A DNA stretch of 64,000 nt from Isoetes taiwanensis (taxonomy: Eukaryota; Streptophyta; Lycopodiopsida; Isoetales; Isoetaceae): contig JAJEKV010000001.1 of assembly GCA_021234155.1 (NCBI GenBank), forward strand, positions 32,874,177 to 32,938,176, read 5' to 3'. Below the pieces are notes generated by a model. The model did not search any database, was not told where the DNA came from, and saw only the letters and a list, made by a program, of their open reading frames with translations. Made by a program: the position numbers and the translations under genes. Positions 32,703 to 43,398 of the stretch are shown here, one piece after another. Position 1 is the stretch's first letter. Every line of letters starts with the position of its first letter.

Positions 32703-34132
32703 GCTTTCTTCTCTCGCGATGGCCGACAGGTGTCTTCACCGCTTCACCATCCGATGGTGTTTTGGCCGTCGCAGCTACCGCCTTCTTTGGCTTTTGTGGC
32801 TTAGGACATTCTCTCGCATAATGACCCATGCCTTGACAGTTATAACACTTTATAGCTGCCTTTTTTTGGCTCGAATCTTTAGACGGCCCCGCAGCCTTTT
32901 TATTCGATTGATTTCGCTTCCGCTTTTTAGCGGATGACCCTCCATCCACATTGTTCTCAAGTCGTTTTGATTTCCAGTCAAAACTCCTTTTGGTCTTCAG
33001 AGGCTCCTCTCGACCAACTAGTTTTCTTACAAGCTCCACTGCTTCTTCGAAGCCCGTGGGTTCTGCTTGCAACAAGTGCGTCTTGATACTGACTTCTTTC
33101 ATACCATTAACAAAATGGTCCATCTTCATCTGAGGGGTAAGGTTGGGAAGTCTTGCGAACAACCCTCGGAGTTTACTCACATATTCCTGTAAAGTTCCAA
33201 TTTGCACTGACTCCCGAAGGGATATTAGTGCATGGCGGCTATCAAAGTGAGGCGCATACTCATCTTTGAATCGCTTGCAGAAGTCTGTCCAAGACCGAAA
33301 GGTCTTTCTGCTATCGGTGTGGATACCCCACCACGAAGTGGCAGCACCTTTCAGCTTAAGAGGGGCGTACAAAACTTTTGCTGTGTCACCTTTCTTAGTA
33401 GCCGCATAATATAACTTCATGCGGCCTAACCAGAGCATCGCATCCTCTGGTGTTCCTGTTCCATCAAACTCCGGCATTTTCATTTTCTCCAGAGCTTTGA
33501 TTTCTTCCTCCGAGAGCCCGTTCACAGTCTCCTCGGAAGGATCACTCACAGCCAAATTGGCTATGTCCGGTGTAGAGCGACCAACTCCAAGTGGTGCACT
33601 CACAACTGGCCTTCCCCTAGCGGTACCCCGTACTGGTTGGGTTGTCAAAGCATTTGGAATACTTCTAGAATTCTGCATAAGTTGATCAATAGATTCCCGA
33701 AGGCGCTGCTCCTGGGCAGCACTTTCTAGCATCCATTGATTCATTTGTCTCTGCATATTTTCGAGAGTTCTAGCAACCGAAGATTGCTCTTCCTGAGAAC
33801 CCCCTCGAACCGTAGTACCTGTTGTCGCAGTCGTCAGCAACGGTACTGCTCCCAGAGCTTACTGCACTGACCACAATACTCGCCTCGCTAGTAACCAAAT
33901 CTACCTATGAAATTGGGTCATCCCCAGGGTGTCCGGTATCACTACGAGGTTGTTCACTAACAACGGGGGAAGACAACCCCACACCAGGTTGCCCCTGTAA
34001 CATGGCCTCAAAGTGAAACGGAGGTAAGTCCTCCAGATGAATATCACGGAACGCAGGAATTATGCCATCTGTTAAAGCAACAGTTGGCAACCCATCAATT
34101 GGCTGTGACATATCTCGTGCCAGATCAGTCAT
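32692..34132 (-). pseudogene. gypsy-2A gag
   Basis: An ATG at 34132 gives MTDLARDMSQPIDGLPTVAL. A stop near 33905 breaks the frame, which resumes at about 33840. Capsid part: MKMPEFDGTGTPEDAMLWLG, LKGAATSWWGIHTD, FKDEYAPHFDSRHAL, the Retrotrans_gag core. A Lys-rich tail leads to the zinc knuckle CYNCQGMGHYAREC (about 32855-32815, CX2CX4HX4C), which binds genomic RNA. The frame of the main part is open for 380 codons. Confidence 0.9.
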
Positions 34133-34145
34133 GGCTCTAAACCTT

Positions 34146-34157
34146 GCTCCGATACCA
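34146..34157 (-). other. Primer binding site of gypsy-2A
   Basis: Minus strand TGGTATCGGAGC, three bases inside the 5' LTR, matching the initiator tRNA-Met complement TGGTATCAGAGC with one change. Confidence 0.88.
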
Positions 34158-34160
34158 AAT

Positions 34161-34820
34161 TGTCAGACGCCTACAAAGTAGACACAACCGCGCTACCTAG
34201 AATTCCTAGAATTCCCCACAACCACGAACTCCCTGAGCTCCCCACGCACGATTGCTTACTGATCCCCAGGATCAGTCTGAAGCACAACTTCAGCAGTTCT
34301 AACACAAGAACTGAGTACTGCCACAACAGTGTTGCTCTAAGAGCACACAAGAATGCTTCCAAAGTAGAGTGTTCCCCTAAGCCAATACCAAAAAGTGAAG
34401 TGGCTTAGAACAAGCCGAATTGATCACCAATCAATTCATAATGGGCCAGAACCTCCGTCAGTACAAGATTAGGCTGATCAGAAGAGTGGTATGCTTCAAC
34501 TGCTTGCTTCAAGGAAGAAAACTGAATCGAGCAATAATAGCTCAGATCCGGCCTCTTTTGGCTGATCCGGCCGTGCTATATCAGGCTGCGATCAGATATC
34601 TTCGAAAAGCCTTTTGGCATCCAATGGGATTCCGTTACCTCACACCCCTAACTCAATGGTTAGGTGGTTTTTTTAGAAAGTTTTCTTATTTAAAAATTAT
34701 CCCCATGCCGCCCCTAGGCGGTATTGCCGCATGGGACATTCCCTGGCCACCCCGTGGCATTCCCAAGGTGAACTCCTGGTCCCAAGGTTGGCAAGCGCGA
34801 CTTGCCCTTGGACCATAACA
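34161..34820 (-). repeat. 5' LTR of gypsy-2A
   Basis: 660 bp; in element orientation it starts TGTTATGG and ends CTGACA. It is shorter than its partner because of an absent segment of about 100 bp and smaller gaps. Confidence 0.9.
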
Positions 34821-35560
34821 GCGTCACTATGTGTCGAGCAAACACAAGTACCATATGATGCATCAATTTTACAGGTTGGAGCAGGGCAATAAGACAGTGC
34901 AGAAATATATTGAAGAATTTATGAGGCTGAGGCTCTATATGCCAAAGTTGAGCGAAAGGCATGCAGTGGAGGGATATATTGAGGGCTTGAATGAGAAGAT
35001 CAGGAAGCTTGTGAGAGCTATCAACCCCAAAACAGTATCAGAAGCAGAGTCCAAGGCCATGAGCTTACAAGGAACAGGTCCCCAAAGCAGTGGTCAAAAG
35101 CAGCAGTACTATCAGGACAAGGAAAAAGCCACTGGAAGCTATAGTCCAAGAGCAACAAGCCCGACAACTGCTAGACGTCAGTAAAATGCAAACTATGAGA
35201 AGCAAGGGAATGCAAATTTTGGAAAGGAGGACAAGAAGCAGGTCAGTTTTAGGGACAAAGAGCAAGCGGGTGGTTCAAACTACTCCAAAGCAGTGAAACA
35301 GTTCTTATAGTCCATGCCGAAGGAGAAAAGACAGGAATGTATAGCAAAGCGGTTGTGCTTTAGGTTCTTCCAATTGGGACATCAGACACACAATTGTCCT
35401 TTTGTGATGAATGCGGCACTAGCAGAGCTAGGAGGATGGGAGACACCCCCGAGAGAACGATGATGAAGATGCCTGCAACTACATCCAGGGTGAATGCCAC
35501 ATCTTTGCTACCATTGACTCCGAGAATGTCGAGAGTCAATATCAGGTCATCTCACAATAG
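34821..35560 (+). pseudogene. gypsy-1A gag, C-terminal part
   Basis: Resumes exactly where gypsy-2 entered: RHYVSSKHKYHMMHQFYRLEQGNK, YIEEFMRLRLYMPKLSERHAVEGYIEGL, RAINPKTVSEAESKAM. The nucleocapsid knuckle reads LCFRFFQLGHQTHNC near 35355, with the second Cys replaced by Phe, so it is probably unable to hold zinc as CCHC. Frames shift after about 35180. The homologous stretch in gypsy-1B is 57584-58443. Confidence 0.82.
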
Positions 35561-35586
35561 GAAAAGTCAAAGGCAAGTCCTTCATA

Positions 35587-35847
35587 GTGTTAGTAGACAC
35601 GGGGAGCACTCATAATTTTGCTTCGCCAAGGATGGTAGAGTTGTTGAAGTTGAAGCCTTTGAAGTCCAAGCCCAGGCCTGTTGTGTTGGCAAGTGGGGCA
35701 ATCCAATACACATCAGGAAAGAGGATCAACTTCGACATAGATTTGTCAAGTATCAACATTGGAATGGGAGCAGAGGTCATGAATATTGGCAAGTATGATT
35801 TGATCATAGGCATGAAATACCTTGGCCCGACAGGGGCTGTGATCTAA
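35587..35847 (+). pseudogene. gypsy-1A aspartic protease
   Basis: MLVDTGSTHNFASPRMVELL carries the intact DTGS active site. VVLASGAIQYTSGKR and IGKYDLIIGMKYLGPTGAVI follow, the usual second block. It ends in a stop where gypsy proteases normally continue into RT. In gypsy-1B the homology ends at this very active site (about 57476). Confidence 0.85.
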
Positions 35848-36063
35848 CGGCGCCAAATGACAAAGTCATTGAGATAACAGGTAAAGAAGTCACCTTAATC
35901 ATGCAATGCATGTCCAGTAAGAAGTTACTTAGATGCATAAAAAAAGAGCAAGTGGCCTATGTCTTTAAGCTCAAAGTTGAGGAGCCAGATTCCGAGCAAG
36001 ACAAGGAGGCCAAAGCATTGAACAAGCTGTCGAAGCAAATAGCCAAGCTAGTGAAGGAATTCC

Positions 36064-37030
36064 ATGATTTGTTCCCGGATGAGATCAAGCAACTTCCACC
36101 ATACAGGGGACTCGGGGACTAAGCCTGCAAGTAAGGCACCTTACAGAATGTCACCTCAGGAATTGACGGAATTAAAGAAGCAATTACAGGAGTTGCGAGA
36201 CCTAGGGTTTATAAGACCTAATGTCTCCCCATTCGGGGCGCCGATCCTATTTGTCAAGAAGAAAGATGGAAGTTTAAAAATGTGCATTAACTATCGTCAA
36301 TTGAACAAGCACACCATCAAGAACAAGTATGCACTACCCCGATCAGACGATTTGATGGATCAGCTACAAGGTATGTTTTCTCCAAGATAGACTTGAGATC
36401 GGGCTACCATCAGATTAGGAACAAGGAAGAAGACATTCATAAGACTGCATTCAGGACGAGATATGGCCACTACGAGTTCACAGTGATGCCATTTGGGTTA
36501 TTCAACGCTCCAGCAACATTCATGAGACTCATGAACGACAGTTTTCGTGAGTTTCTAGACACGTTCATCATAGTTTTCTCTGATGACATTTTAGTCTACA
36601 ACAAATCCTTGGAGGAGCATGCCTAACACTTGAGAAAGGTACTTGAAAAGTTAAGGAGACATCAACTTTATGTGAAGCTATCCAAGTGTCACTTCGCCAC
36701 TGAAAGAGTAGAGTACTTGGGGCATGTAATTACAGCAGAAGGGATTGCTACCGACCCTGCGAAGATTGAAGTGGTAATATATTGGCCAGCACCGAAGAAC
36801 ATCCATGAAGTGAGGAGCTTCCGCGGCTTAGCAGGGTATTATAGAAAGTTTGTCAGGAACTTTGCAAAGATAGCCGCACCACTAACAAACCTCACCAAAC
36901 CTGAGAAGATAAAAGATTGGGCAAGTCATTGGCAAAAGAAGGACCAAGCAGCATTTGAGACATTGAAGGAAGTTTTAATGACTGCCCCAGTCTTAATATT
37001 GCCAGATCCAGAGAAGGATAAGTTGGTGGC
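36064..37030 (+). pseudogene. gypsy-1A reverse transcriptase
   Basis: Three frame pieces: [20 protein letters not shown] and [20 protein letters not shown] (to 36390); [37 protein letters not shown] and [10 protein letters not shown] (36393-36626), with FSDD in place of FIDD at the catalytic box; and LGHVITAEGIATDPAKIE and FRGLAGYYRKFV (36630-37030). Stops at 36388 and 36624 plus a frame change make it inactive. RT copies the genomic RNA after tRNA priming. Confidence 0.9.
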
Positions 37031-37035
37031 AAAAG

Positions 37036-37952
37036 TTGGTGGCAACCAATGCTAGCAAGATTGCAACAAGAGCGGTCTTGATGCAGGAGGAGAGGGTTGT
37101 AGCATATGATTCAAGAAAGATGAATGATGCCAAAATGCGCTACCCAACACATGACCAGGAGTTGCTAGTAGTGATGAGAGCATTGAGAATATGGAGACAC
37201 TATCTATTGGGAAGGGAGTTCCGATTAGGTGCGGACCACCAGAGTCTACAGTATGTCTTCACGCAACTACATCTCAACTTGAGACAAAGGAGATGGATGG
37301 AGTTCCTGGAGGAGTATGATTTAGACATCGTGTACAAGTTAGGCAAGCTCAATGTGGTTGTGGACGCGCTCTCAAGACAACCTTTGACGACGAGAGTCCA
37401 TTGCAATGCCATATCAACACTCACTAGTGAGTTTGGCAAGAAGATAGAAGAGACATTGCCAACAGACCGAGACTTTAAGGAAGCATGGACAAGCCTTTCG
37501 AAGGAGGCAAGAACGGACAAAGAGAGGAAAACCTTCAAGCATTTTAAGAAGGAAGGTAACCTATTGTACCATACGAACAAATTGTGCATATCAGAGTCAT
37601 CCGGAGTCAGGAAGTTGATACTCTATGACACACACAATAGACCAATAGCCGGCCACGCAGGTTTCATGAAAACCTACTTCAAGATAAGATGTAGCTACTA
37701 CTGGCCTGGCATGAAGAAGCAGATAGCCAAGTACATTCGAGAATGTCAGCTATGTCAGCAAATAAAGGTAGAAGAACTTCGAATTCCAGGAGCGTTAGAG
37801 CCATTGCCAGTGTCAAATACCGAATGGAAGTAATAAGCATGGACTTCATAACAAGGCTCCCAAGAAGCTTAAGGGGCAAGGATGCCTTAATGGTAGTAGT
37901 CAACAAGTTGTCAAAAATAGCACATTTTGTGCCATGCAGGACCACGGATTAA
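37036..37952 (+). pseudogene. gypsy-1A RNase H and truncated integrase
   Basis: RNase H: ATNASKIATRAVLMQEERVV (the usual TDAS Asp is Asn here), LRIWRHYLLG, LGADHQSLQYV and NVVVDALSR. Integrase zinc finger with H-H-C-C: THNRPIAGHAGF and [12 protein letters not shown]. The core starts [13 protein letters not shown] and stops after HFVPCRTTD at 37952. The second Asp and catalytic Glu blocks are absent, so about 250 codons of integrase have been deleted before the 3' UTR. Confidence 0.9.
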
Positions 37953-38350
37953 ATAAATGTGTACAAACATAGTGTTGGACATGCAGGCCAATAGAAGGAT
38001 CTAAACGGCAGGAAGGTCACACTGCGAAGACTTGCAATATATATTTTGTCATAATGTGTTGCAAGAAGAGAGAATGGACCTTTAAGTTATAAAATTTTCA
38101 AAACTTTGTGAATATTAAGTATAAAAAAATATAAAAGTGTTGTGGATATTAAATGTTAAGTAAGGGTTGAGAAATTACCTTACTATAATAAATTATGAAA
38201 TAAAAGGATGTGATCATAATAATTAACTTAAATATTACCTCGAGGTAATTGTTGGAACTGCATACATGGAATGTGCGCAGGGACCATGCAGGTTTTCAAG
38301 GAGGAGAGACTCGTGATATTGCGAACAATATCAATTCAAGATGGGGACAT
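37953..38350 (+). other. gypsy-1A 3' untranslated region and polypurine tract
   Basis: Non-coding. It contains AT-rich sequence with TTACCTCGAGGTAATTGT and a purine-rich AAGATGGGGACAT just before the LTR at 38351. The same region appears inverted at about 45014-45395, confirming that it belongs to the family. Confidence 0.8.
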
Positions 38351-39259
38351 TGTCATTCCAGCATTATATACGGTATGAATACGTATATTATACGGCTACA
38401 TCACTCGTACATGTCGCCTTGACAACATGTAATTGGAAACCGTAAAGGTTGCACCCTGGAGGGCAACTTCCTAGGTTGCATATATCTTTACATGTGCATT
38501 AAACCCTTTGCCACGTGGCAAAACCCCACATGCTCTTTTAGCCCTAACTCTAAAAGGTCATGTAAAATGAGCAAAAAGGGGAAACCCTAAACCCTTTTCC
38601 ATTTTCGCATTTCAGCTTCCTCGAGCCATTTCGGCCAGGCCAAGCTGCTATCTCACATTGCCAGACGCCATCAAGCCGGCTTTGCACAACACATCTCCAA
38701 GATTCGATCGCCTTCGCCTTCAACAGAAGCATGGACGCATTTCAAGGAGGTGGAGCAAGCCAAGGTTTAGGTAAATCGCAATTCTGTTGTGCAATGCCAA
38801 TTTTAGTCCCAAAATGAGCTAGTTTAGCATGTTAGTTTAGCCTTAGAGGCCTTATAGACTCTGAGATCACAATCCCTAACCAAGGAACCTAACCATGTAT
38901 GTTTAGGTAGGTAGATTAGATGTTATTCTATATTTCAGTTCTATGGATGATGATATTCTACTCTATGTGCACTCCTGTGTATTGGGAAGGGGGGTAGAGA
39001 CCCTGAAAATCTCAGTAGTTGATGTATCTAGATAGCCTCATTAAATCCCAATTATTGGGGCCTGTGCATAAGAGCCCGTCCGGCTATGGGTGGCGAGGCT
39101 AGACCGATAGACAAGGAGGATATGTCCGATTACAGATTGATCCCTCTGGTGTGTAAAGCCTACCAGGGATCTTTGCGGGCTAGGCCTAATGGCTTGCCAC
39201 TGCGTGTGGACAAGGCATGGGCACGACACCTCTGGGTGATGTGTCACCTTCAATGAGTA
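38351..39259 (+). repeat. 3' LTR of gypsy-1A, truncated
   Basis: First 909 bp of the LTR (start TGTCATTCC against TGTGACGTTCC in the 5' LTR). It matches the 5' LTR to GATGTGTCACCTTCAATGAG and then switches abruptly to Helitron-like sequence. The remaining ~600 bp of LTR is not found further right in this window. Confidence 0.88.
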
Positions 39260-40665
39260 TGGCCAGAGATAAAATATAAATTGCGTCCTGGCCAAAATGC
39301 ATCTGACAGCCCTACGATTGTTGTTCGAGCATGCCATGAAAGAGTCCAATATCCAGTATCTTGGTCCCATATCATATGTGATGCATGTCATTGAATTTCA
39401 AAAGCATGGTTTACCCCATGGACACATCGTCATAAATACAGAGCATGAGATCCCGATAAACATGATCGATAATCTAATCTCTGCAGAGCTACCAGAAGAA
39501 CCCACACTAAGAGCACCGGTCGAGAAGTACATGATCCATAGACACACAAAACGTTGCCTCAAAGAAAACAATATATTGCTGCTACAAATACCCGAAACCA
39601 TTGAATCCAACAACATACATCGATGAAAGGGATATGCATAGTACAGACGACAAACGGAAGCAGATGTGAATGTCATTCCATACATCCCATTCCTATTGAG
39701 GGAAATGGATTGCCATGTTCGTGGACGTTGTATCGACTGTTTATTTTTTTGCATATCTTTATGGCTACATATACAAAGGCTTTGATATGACTCGCTTCCA
39801 CATTGACCCTGCAAAATAAACGCCGACCATAAATATTCCAAAATAATCTGCCACAGGAAACAACAGTGACCAAAATCACACGAAGAATGAAATCCAGGAC
39901 TATATCTCTACCATCCATGAAGGCCACATGGAGAATCATGTCCTACCACATGATAGAAAAGCATTCCTCCGTAAAATCTCTTCCCCTACATTTAGGACAC
40001 AACAAACATTGTTTTAGAAATGCATTCATAGACTCTGGAATCTCCCTATTAGATAGGTACTTCCGACGGCCGCTTGATCCCAAATTTGATCATGTTACCT
40101 ACATCGAATACAATGAACAATACACGTCTACTACATATAAACCAAGCATTGTCCTTAAGACAACCGATCATCTAGAACAAAAAACTCAGGCATAACCCAG
40201 AACATCATCCATAAGAGAACAAGAGGACAACTAATTTGTAGAATACGACTGCTACTTCCAAGGGTTGGAGAGTCATTCTACAGCCATTCTACCTGAGACT
40301 CATCCTGCTCCACAAGGCCGCACGATCTTGGGAGGAACTCAAGACCCATGACCAACAACAATACAAAATATATCAGAAAACTGCTCAAGCCATGGGACTA
40401 ATTGCACCAGCAACTGAGGCCATAGCAGTAATGGAGAAAGCAATCTCACGCTTCAAAGTCCATCAATATTATGATTTCTATTTGCGCTCTTAATACTAGA
40501 TTCCAAACCGGCACTCCAACTATGGAAAACATTTCAACACCACATGATAGCCGACTTTCTAGAACGATACCCAGAAAACCAACTAGCTGCCGCCAATGAA
40601 AGCCTCCTCGCTATTAACAATACCTTAATCCAACATGGAACTGATTTAGCCATGAAGCACTGAAG
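39260..40665 (+). mobile_element. Helitron relic, Rep-type (HUH) domain only
   Basis: Degraded Helitron coding sequence on the plus strand. HVIEFQKHGLPHGHIVINTE (about 39388-39445) contains the paired His of the rolling-circle Rep motif (PHxH). Further pieces appear in changing frames: YIDERE (about 39615), MTRFHIDPA (about 39790), ATWRIMSYHMIEKHSSVKSLP (about 39925-39985), FDHVTYIEYNEQY (about 40090) and QQYKIYQKTAQAMGL (about 40360-40400). The helicase (Walker) part is missing. Helitron ends (5' TC, 3' CTRR hairpin) were not located, so the extent is only that of recognisable coding sequence. Confidence 0.75.
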
Positions 40666-42417
40666 TGTTTTGAGCAGATGCAACTTGAAAGCTGTACTGC
40701 AATAGGAGATGTAGGAAAATGCAGATAGCTGCATGCTTGCATGCTGAAGTCAGAAAAACAGATTTGAAGATCCGTAGCATGATTAGGATTGCAACACAGA
40801 AAACAACATAGAAAGTTTGAGTTGCAATACAGAAACTAGCATAAAAAGTCTGTGCAATTTATTTCTGTAAATGAATAGACGCAGATTAGGATTGCAACAT
40901 AGAAACCAGCAAAGTTGCAACAAAATACATTATTTCGAAATAGAACTTCTGAAAATATGTAGTAAAGCCATGGCTTTATGGTGTTGCAAATACACAACAA
41001 AATACATTATTTCGAAATAGAACTTCTGAAAATATGTAGTAAAACCATGGCTTTATGGTGTTGCAAATACACAGAGGCCACTCTCGTAGAAAGTCATGGC
41101 AATGTGCCTTCTGAAGTGTTTGCTATGGGACAATAATGGACATTCTAGTTTTGCTAGTTGTTTGGGATGCATTGGTTAAGGAAACTTCAAGATCAAGGCC
41201 ATATAATTGTTATAATGGTGATTTCCAGTCTTTGGAGAAGGATATTCCTAGTATGCATTGATAAATCTTTAGTAAATGTACCATTGAAGTTGTTGGTTCT
41301 AGTTAATGCGTCTGCATATGAAAAGAACTTCTAACATGCATAAGGACATGTTAATGATGGAAGTAATTTATATTATAAGAGAGGAATAAGGTTGAGGAAT
41401 TACTCCTTCCTACCGAGTTTTATCATTGTTGTATTAGATGGTAAATTGCATGACTTCTAGTACTTCGGAAGAAATGGTCTTCTGAAGAGGCAACATCCTG
41501 CTACAGAGACAATAAATTAAGGCTTCAGAAGGTAAGATATTTTAGTGAGATATCACAATATAGTTGACTAGAACAAGTGGAAACAACACTTAGAATTTAT
41601 TGGAGTTAAGTACAAAATAAAGATAAAATAAGGAGGGGATATCATAGTTGACCCGGACAAGTGGAAGGAGCAACTGGGTCCAGGCCTCGAATTTAGTTTT
41701 TGCACTAACCAGCAAAAATGCCGCCCTTCATCTATACTAATCGGATTTTTGAGAAAAACACCCCTAATTTGCCGGATTTTACACTAATTTTATAAAATTT
41801 CGACCGGAAATTTGCCTGCATCTAGTTTATCAAATCGGATATTTCTAACTTTAATCGGAAATTCTGGGGAGGAACCCCCCTAATTTCGACCCTTGACTGG
41901 GTCTTGTTGGGAAGGATATAAAAAAAATAAGAAATTCATAAATGACAAGATAGAAAGGAGCTCGATTTGGAAAAGAGCATGTGGGTACAATTTAGGGTTG
42001 TAAAGAAATGGAGGGGACAAGCATGGTTGGCATTATTTATTTTATTTTTATTTTTTGTTGGCATTATGAGGGGCATTAAATGCAAGGAATGGGGGCCCAT
42101 GGGGACACTAATCTTCCAACTTACTGGATGGACTTTTGTGGCCAACCAAAACAAATAAATAAACAAACATCTTTACACTTGCCAAATTATTCCAGCGGTG
42201 CGAAACGCACCCCTTCATTATTGCACTTGTTGACCCCATGCTTCGGTTACAAAACTCTCAACATAAACATTTACATTTCTTTCTGCTTCAAAATATTAAC
42301 TATGTACACCAATTTTCCCTGTTTCTGCTCCAACCCATTCCTGCAGATCAGTGGATCAAATCGATCTTCATTTCAGATTTTTGCTGATCAGACTCTTCGT
42401 TTTGGTCAAAATTGTGT
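40666..42417. other. Intergenic sequence 3' of the RING-H2 gene
   Basis: No supported gene. It contains a 77-bp tandem duplication (40918-41071) and short motifs such as GCAACATAGAAAC repeated around 40790-40915. The last few hundred bases before 42418 would hold the 3' UTR of the minus-strand RING-H2 gene. Confidence 0.5.
40918..41071. repeat. 77-bp tandem duplication
   Basis: Two adjacent units starting CAACAAAATACATTATTTCG, identical except for one G/A difference. The near-identity points to a recent local duplication. Confidence 0.95.
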
Positions 42418-43398
42418 TTAAACAGCTGCCGATCCAGATGAACTGCCCTGTTCAATGCCGGATGAAGCTGAAGCAGAAGGTGCAACTCTTCTTTCTCTGC
42501 TCAGTACTCTCCTGAGACTTCTCCACCTGCTTGCCGGAGATTTGGATCCTTGATTGATGGAAGAAAACCCATATCCGGATATGCTCTGTGATCGATCCAT
42601 CTGGGGCCATGGTATTTCCACCCTTAAATTCCTTCTGCTGCTCAGCTCCGAATTGGACCTTGAAGTAGCTCTAGAATGGTGGGTTTTTCTCCAACTGGCA
42701 TTCTTCTTATCTGCTACGGCAATACAGGAATCATCAGGATCTGTATTCTCAATTCCTGTTTCTGCCGATCCGTTCGTAGAATCTTCATTTGGATTTGGAA
42801 CAGGTTCGGAATTAGAAGACGAAGAAGAACAAAAATCGTCTGAGATTGGAGGCTCTTCCAACCCAATTTGTACACAGAAATCTGCCGGATTTCCAAGCTC
42901 CAATTTTGCATTTTCTTCTAACCTAATGCTGCTCCGGCAAAGCGGACACGTTGAATGCGAAAGGAACCACATGTCTATACATTCGATATGAAATGCATGG
43001 CTGCATTTTGGCAAAGTTCGCCCTTTTTCATTCTCCTCAAATTCGCACAGACATACAGGGCAATCAATCGGCTCCATATTTTCCGATTTAAAACTAAAAA
43101 TGGGTAGCGATTCAACCAAGGATCTGTCTAATCCGCGTACCAGACCCGGATTTAACGGTTCATCTGCTATAAAATCAAGCTGCTGAAGCCGCCTCCTTCT
43201 CGGATTGAATTGGGAATTTTTCCAGAACCATTTTGCGTACAAATGAAGGGCAACAATAAACAAAACCACTGCGAATAATACCACTATTGCAGCTATCATA
43301 ATCCTAATATTAAGAGCATACGGATTAGACGCAGATACAGGATCATTGTTCTGATCTGTTGCGGGCAGGGGAGGATAGATGTAAAATGTACCAGACAT
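42418..43398 (-). CDS. ATL-family RING-H2 E3 ubiquitin ligase
   Basis: Intact 326-codon single-exon gene starting at an ATG at 43398. A short N-terminus is followed by one membrane segment (IMIAAIVVLFAVVLFIVALH, residues about 33-53), a basic stretch (NPRRRRLQQ), the GLD motif (GLDRSLVESLPIF, about 88-100) and a canonical RING-H2 (CPVCLCEFEENEKG, LPKCSHAFHIECIDMWF, STCPLC; about 113-155) with all eight zinc ligands and the Pro before the third Cys that is typical of ATLs. The C-terminus is Ser/Glu-rich and ends in an Arg/Ser-rich tail. The family transfers ubiquitin to substrates from membranes, often in defence or growth responses. Absence of introns is usual. It is the only clean host gene in the window. 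Confidence 0.95.
   Translation of the reverse strand: MSGTFYIYPPLPATDQNNDPVSASNPYALNIRIMIAAIVVLFAVVLFIVALHLYAKWFWKNSQFNPRRRRLQQLDFIADEPLNPGLVRGLDRSLVESLPIFSFKSENMEPIDCPVCLCEFEENEKGRTLPKCSHAFHIECIDMWFLSHSTCPLCRSSIRLEENAKLELGNPADFCVQIGLEEPPISDDFCSSSSSNSEPVPNPNEDSTNGSAETGIENTDPDDSCIAVADKKNASWRKTHHSRATSRSNSELSSRRNLRVEIPWPQMDRSQSISGYGFSSINQGSKSPASRWRSLRRVLSRERRVAPSASASSGIEQGSSSGSAAV

Larger units (their letters stand above)
27310..34820 (-). mobile_element. gypsy-2A, complete minus-strand Ty3/gypsy element
   Basis: Full element nested in gypsy-1A gag. The LTRs at 27310-28107 and 34161-34820 are direct repeats. The target duplication is GTGTC (27305-27309) and GCGTC (34821-34825), one C-to-T change apart. 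On the minus strand: tRNA-Met site, gag, protease, RT, RNase H, integrase and a chromodomain-like C-terminus, the order of a chromovirus. A 1.16-kb foldback insert (29294-30451) splits the integrase. Without it the element would be about 6.35 kb. Stops in gag, at the RT centre and in integrase make it inactive. The LTRs differ by substitutions and an indel of about 100 bp, so the insertion is not recent. Confidence 0.93.
7869..39259 (+). mobile_element. gypsy-1A, Ty3/gypsy LTR retrotransposon with three nested insertions
   Basis: Plus-strand LTR element. In order it has the 5' LTR (7869-9373), a tRNA-Met primer site, a very long leader with extra ORFs, gag, protease, RT, RNase H, a truncated integrase, a polypurine stretch, and a 3' LTR that stops at 39259. 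The order PR-RT-RH-IN makes it Ty3/gypsy. Removing the inserts at 12569-21564, about 21781-25503 and 27310-34820 gives roughly 11 kb. The protease, RT and integrase frames contain stops and a deletion, so this copy is dead. A second, inverted copy lies at 57476-63342, which helped to delimit the insertions. The 3' LTR abuts Helitron sequence. Confidence 0.9.

Noticed and set aside
42554-42991. 145-codon plus-strand ORF inside the RING-H2 gene
   Set aside because: Antisense shadow of the conserved RING-H2 coding sequence.
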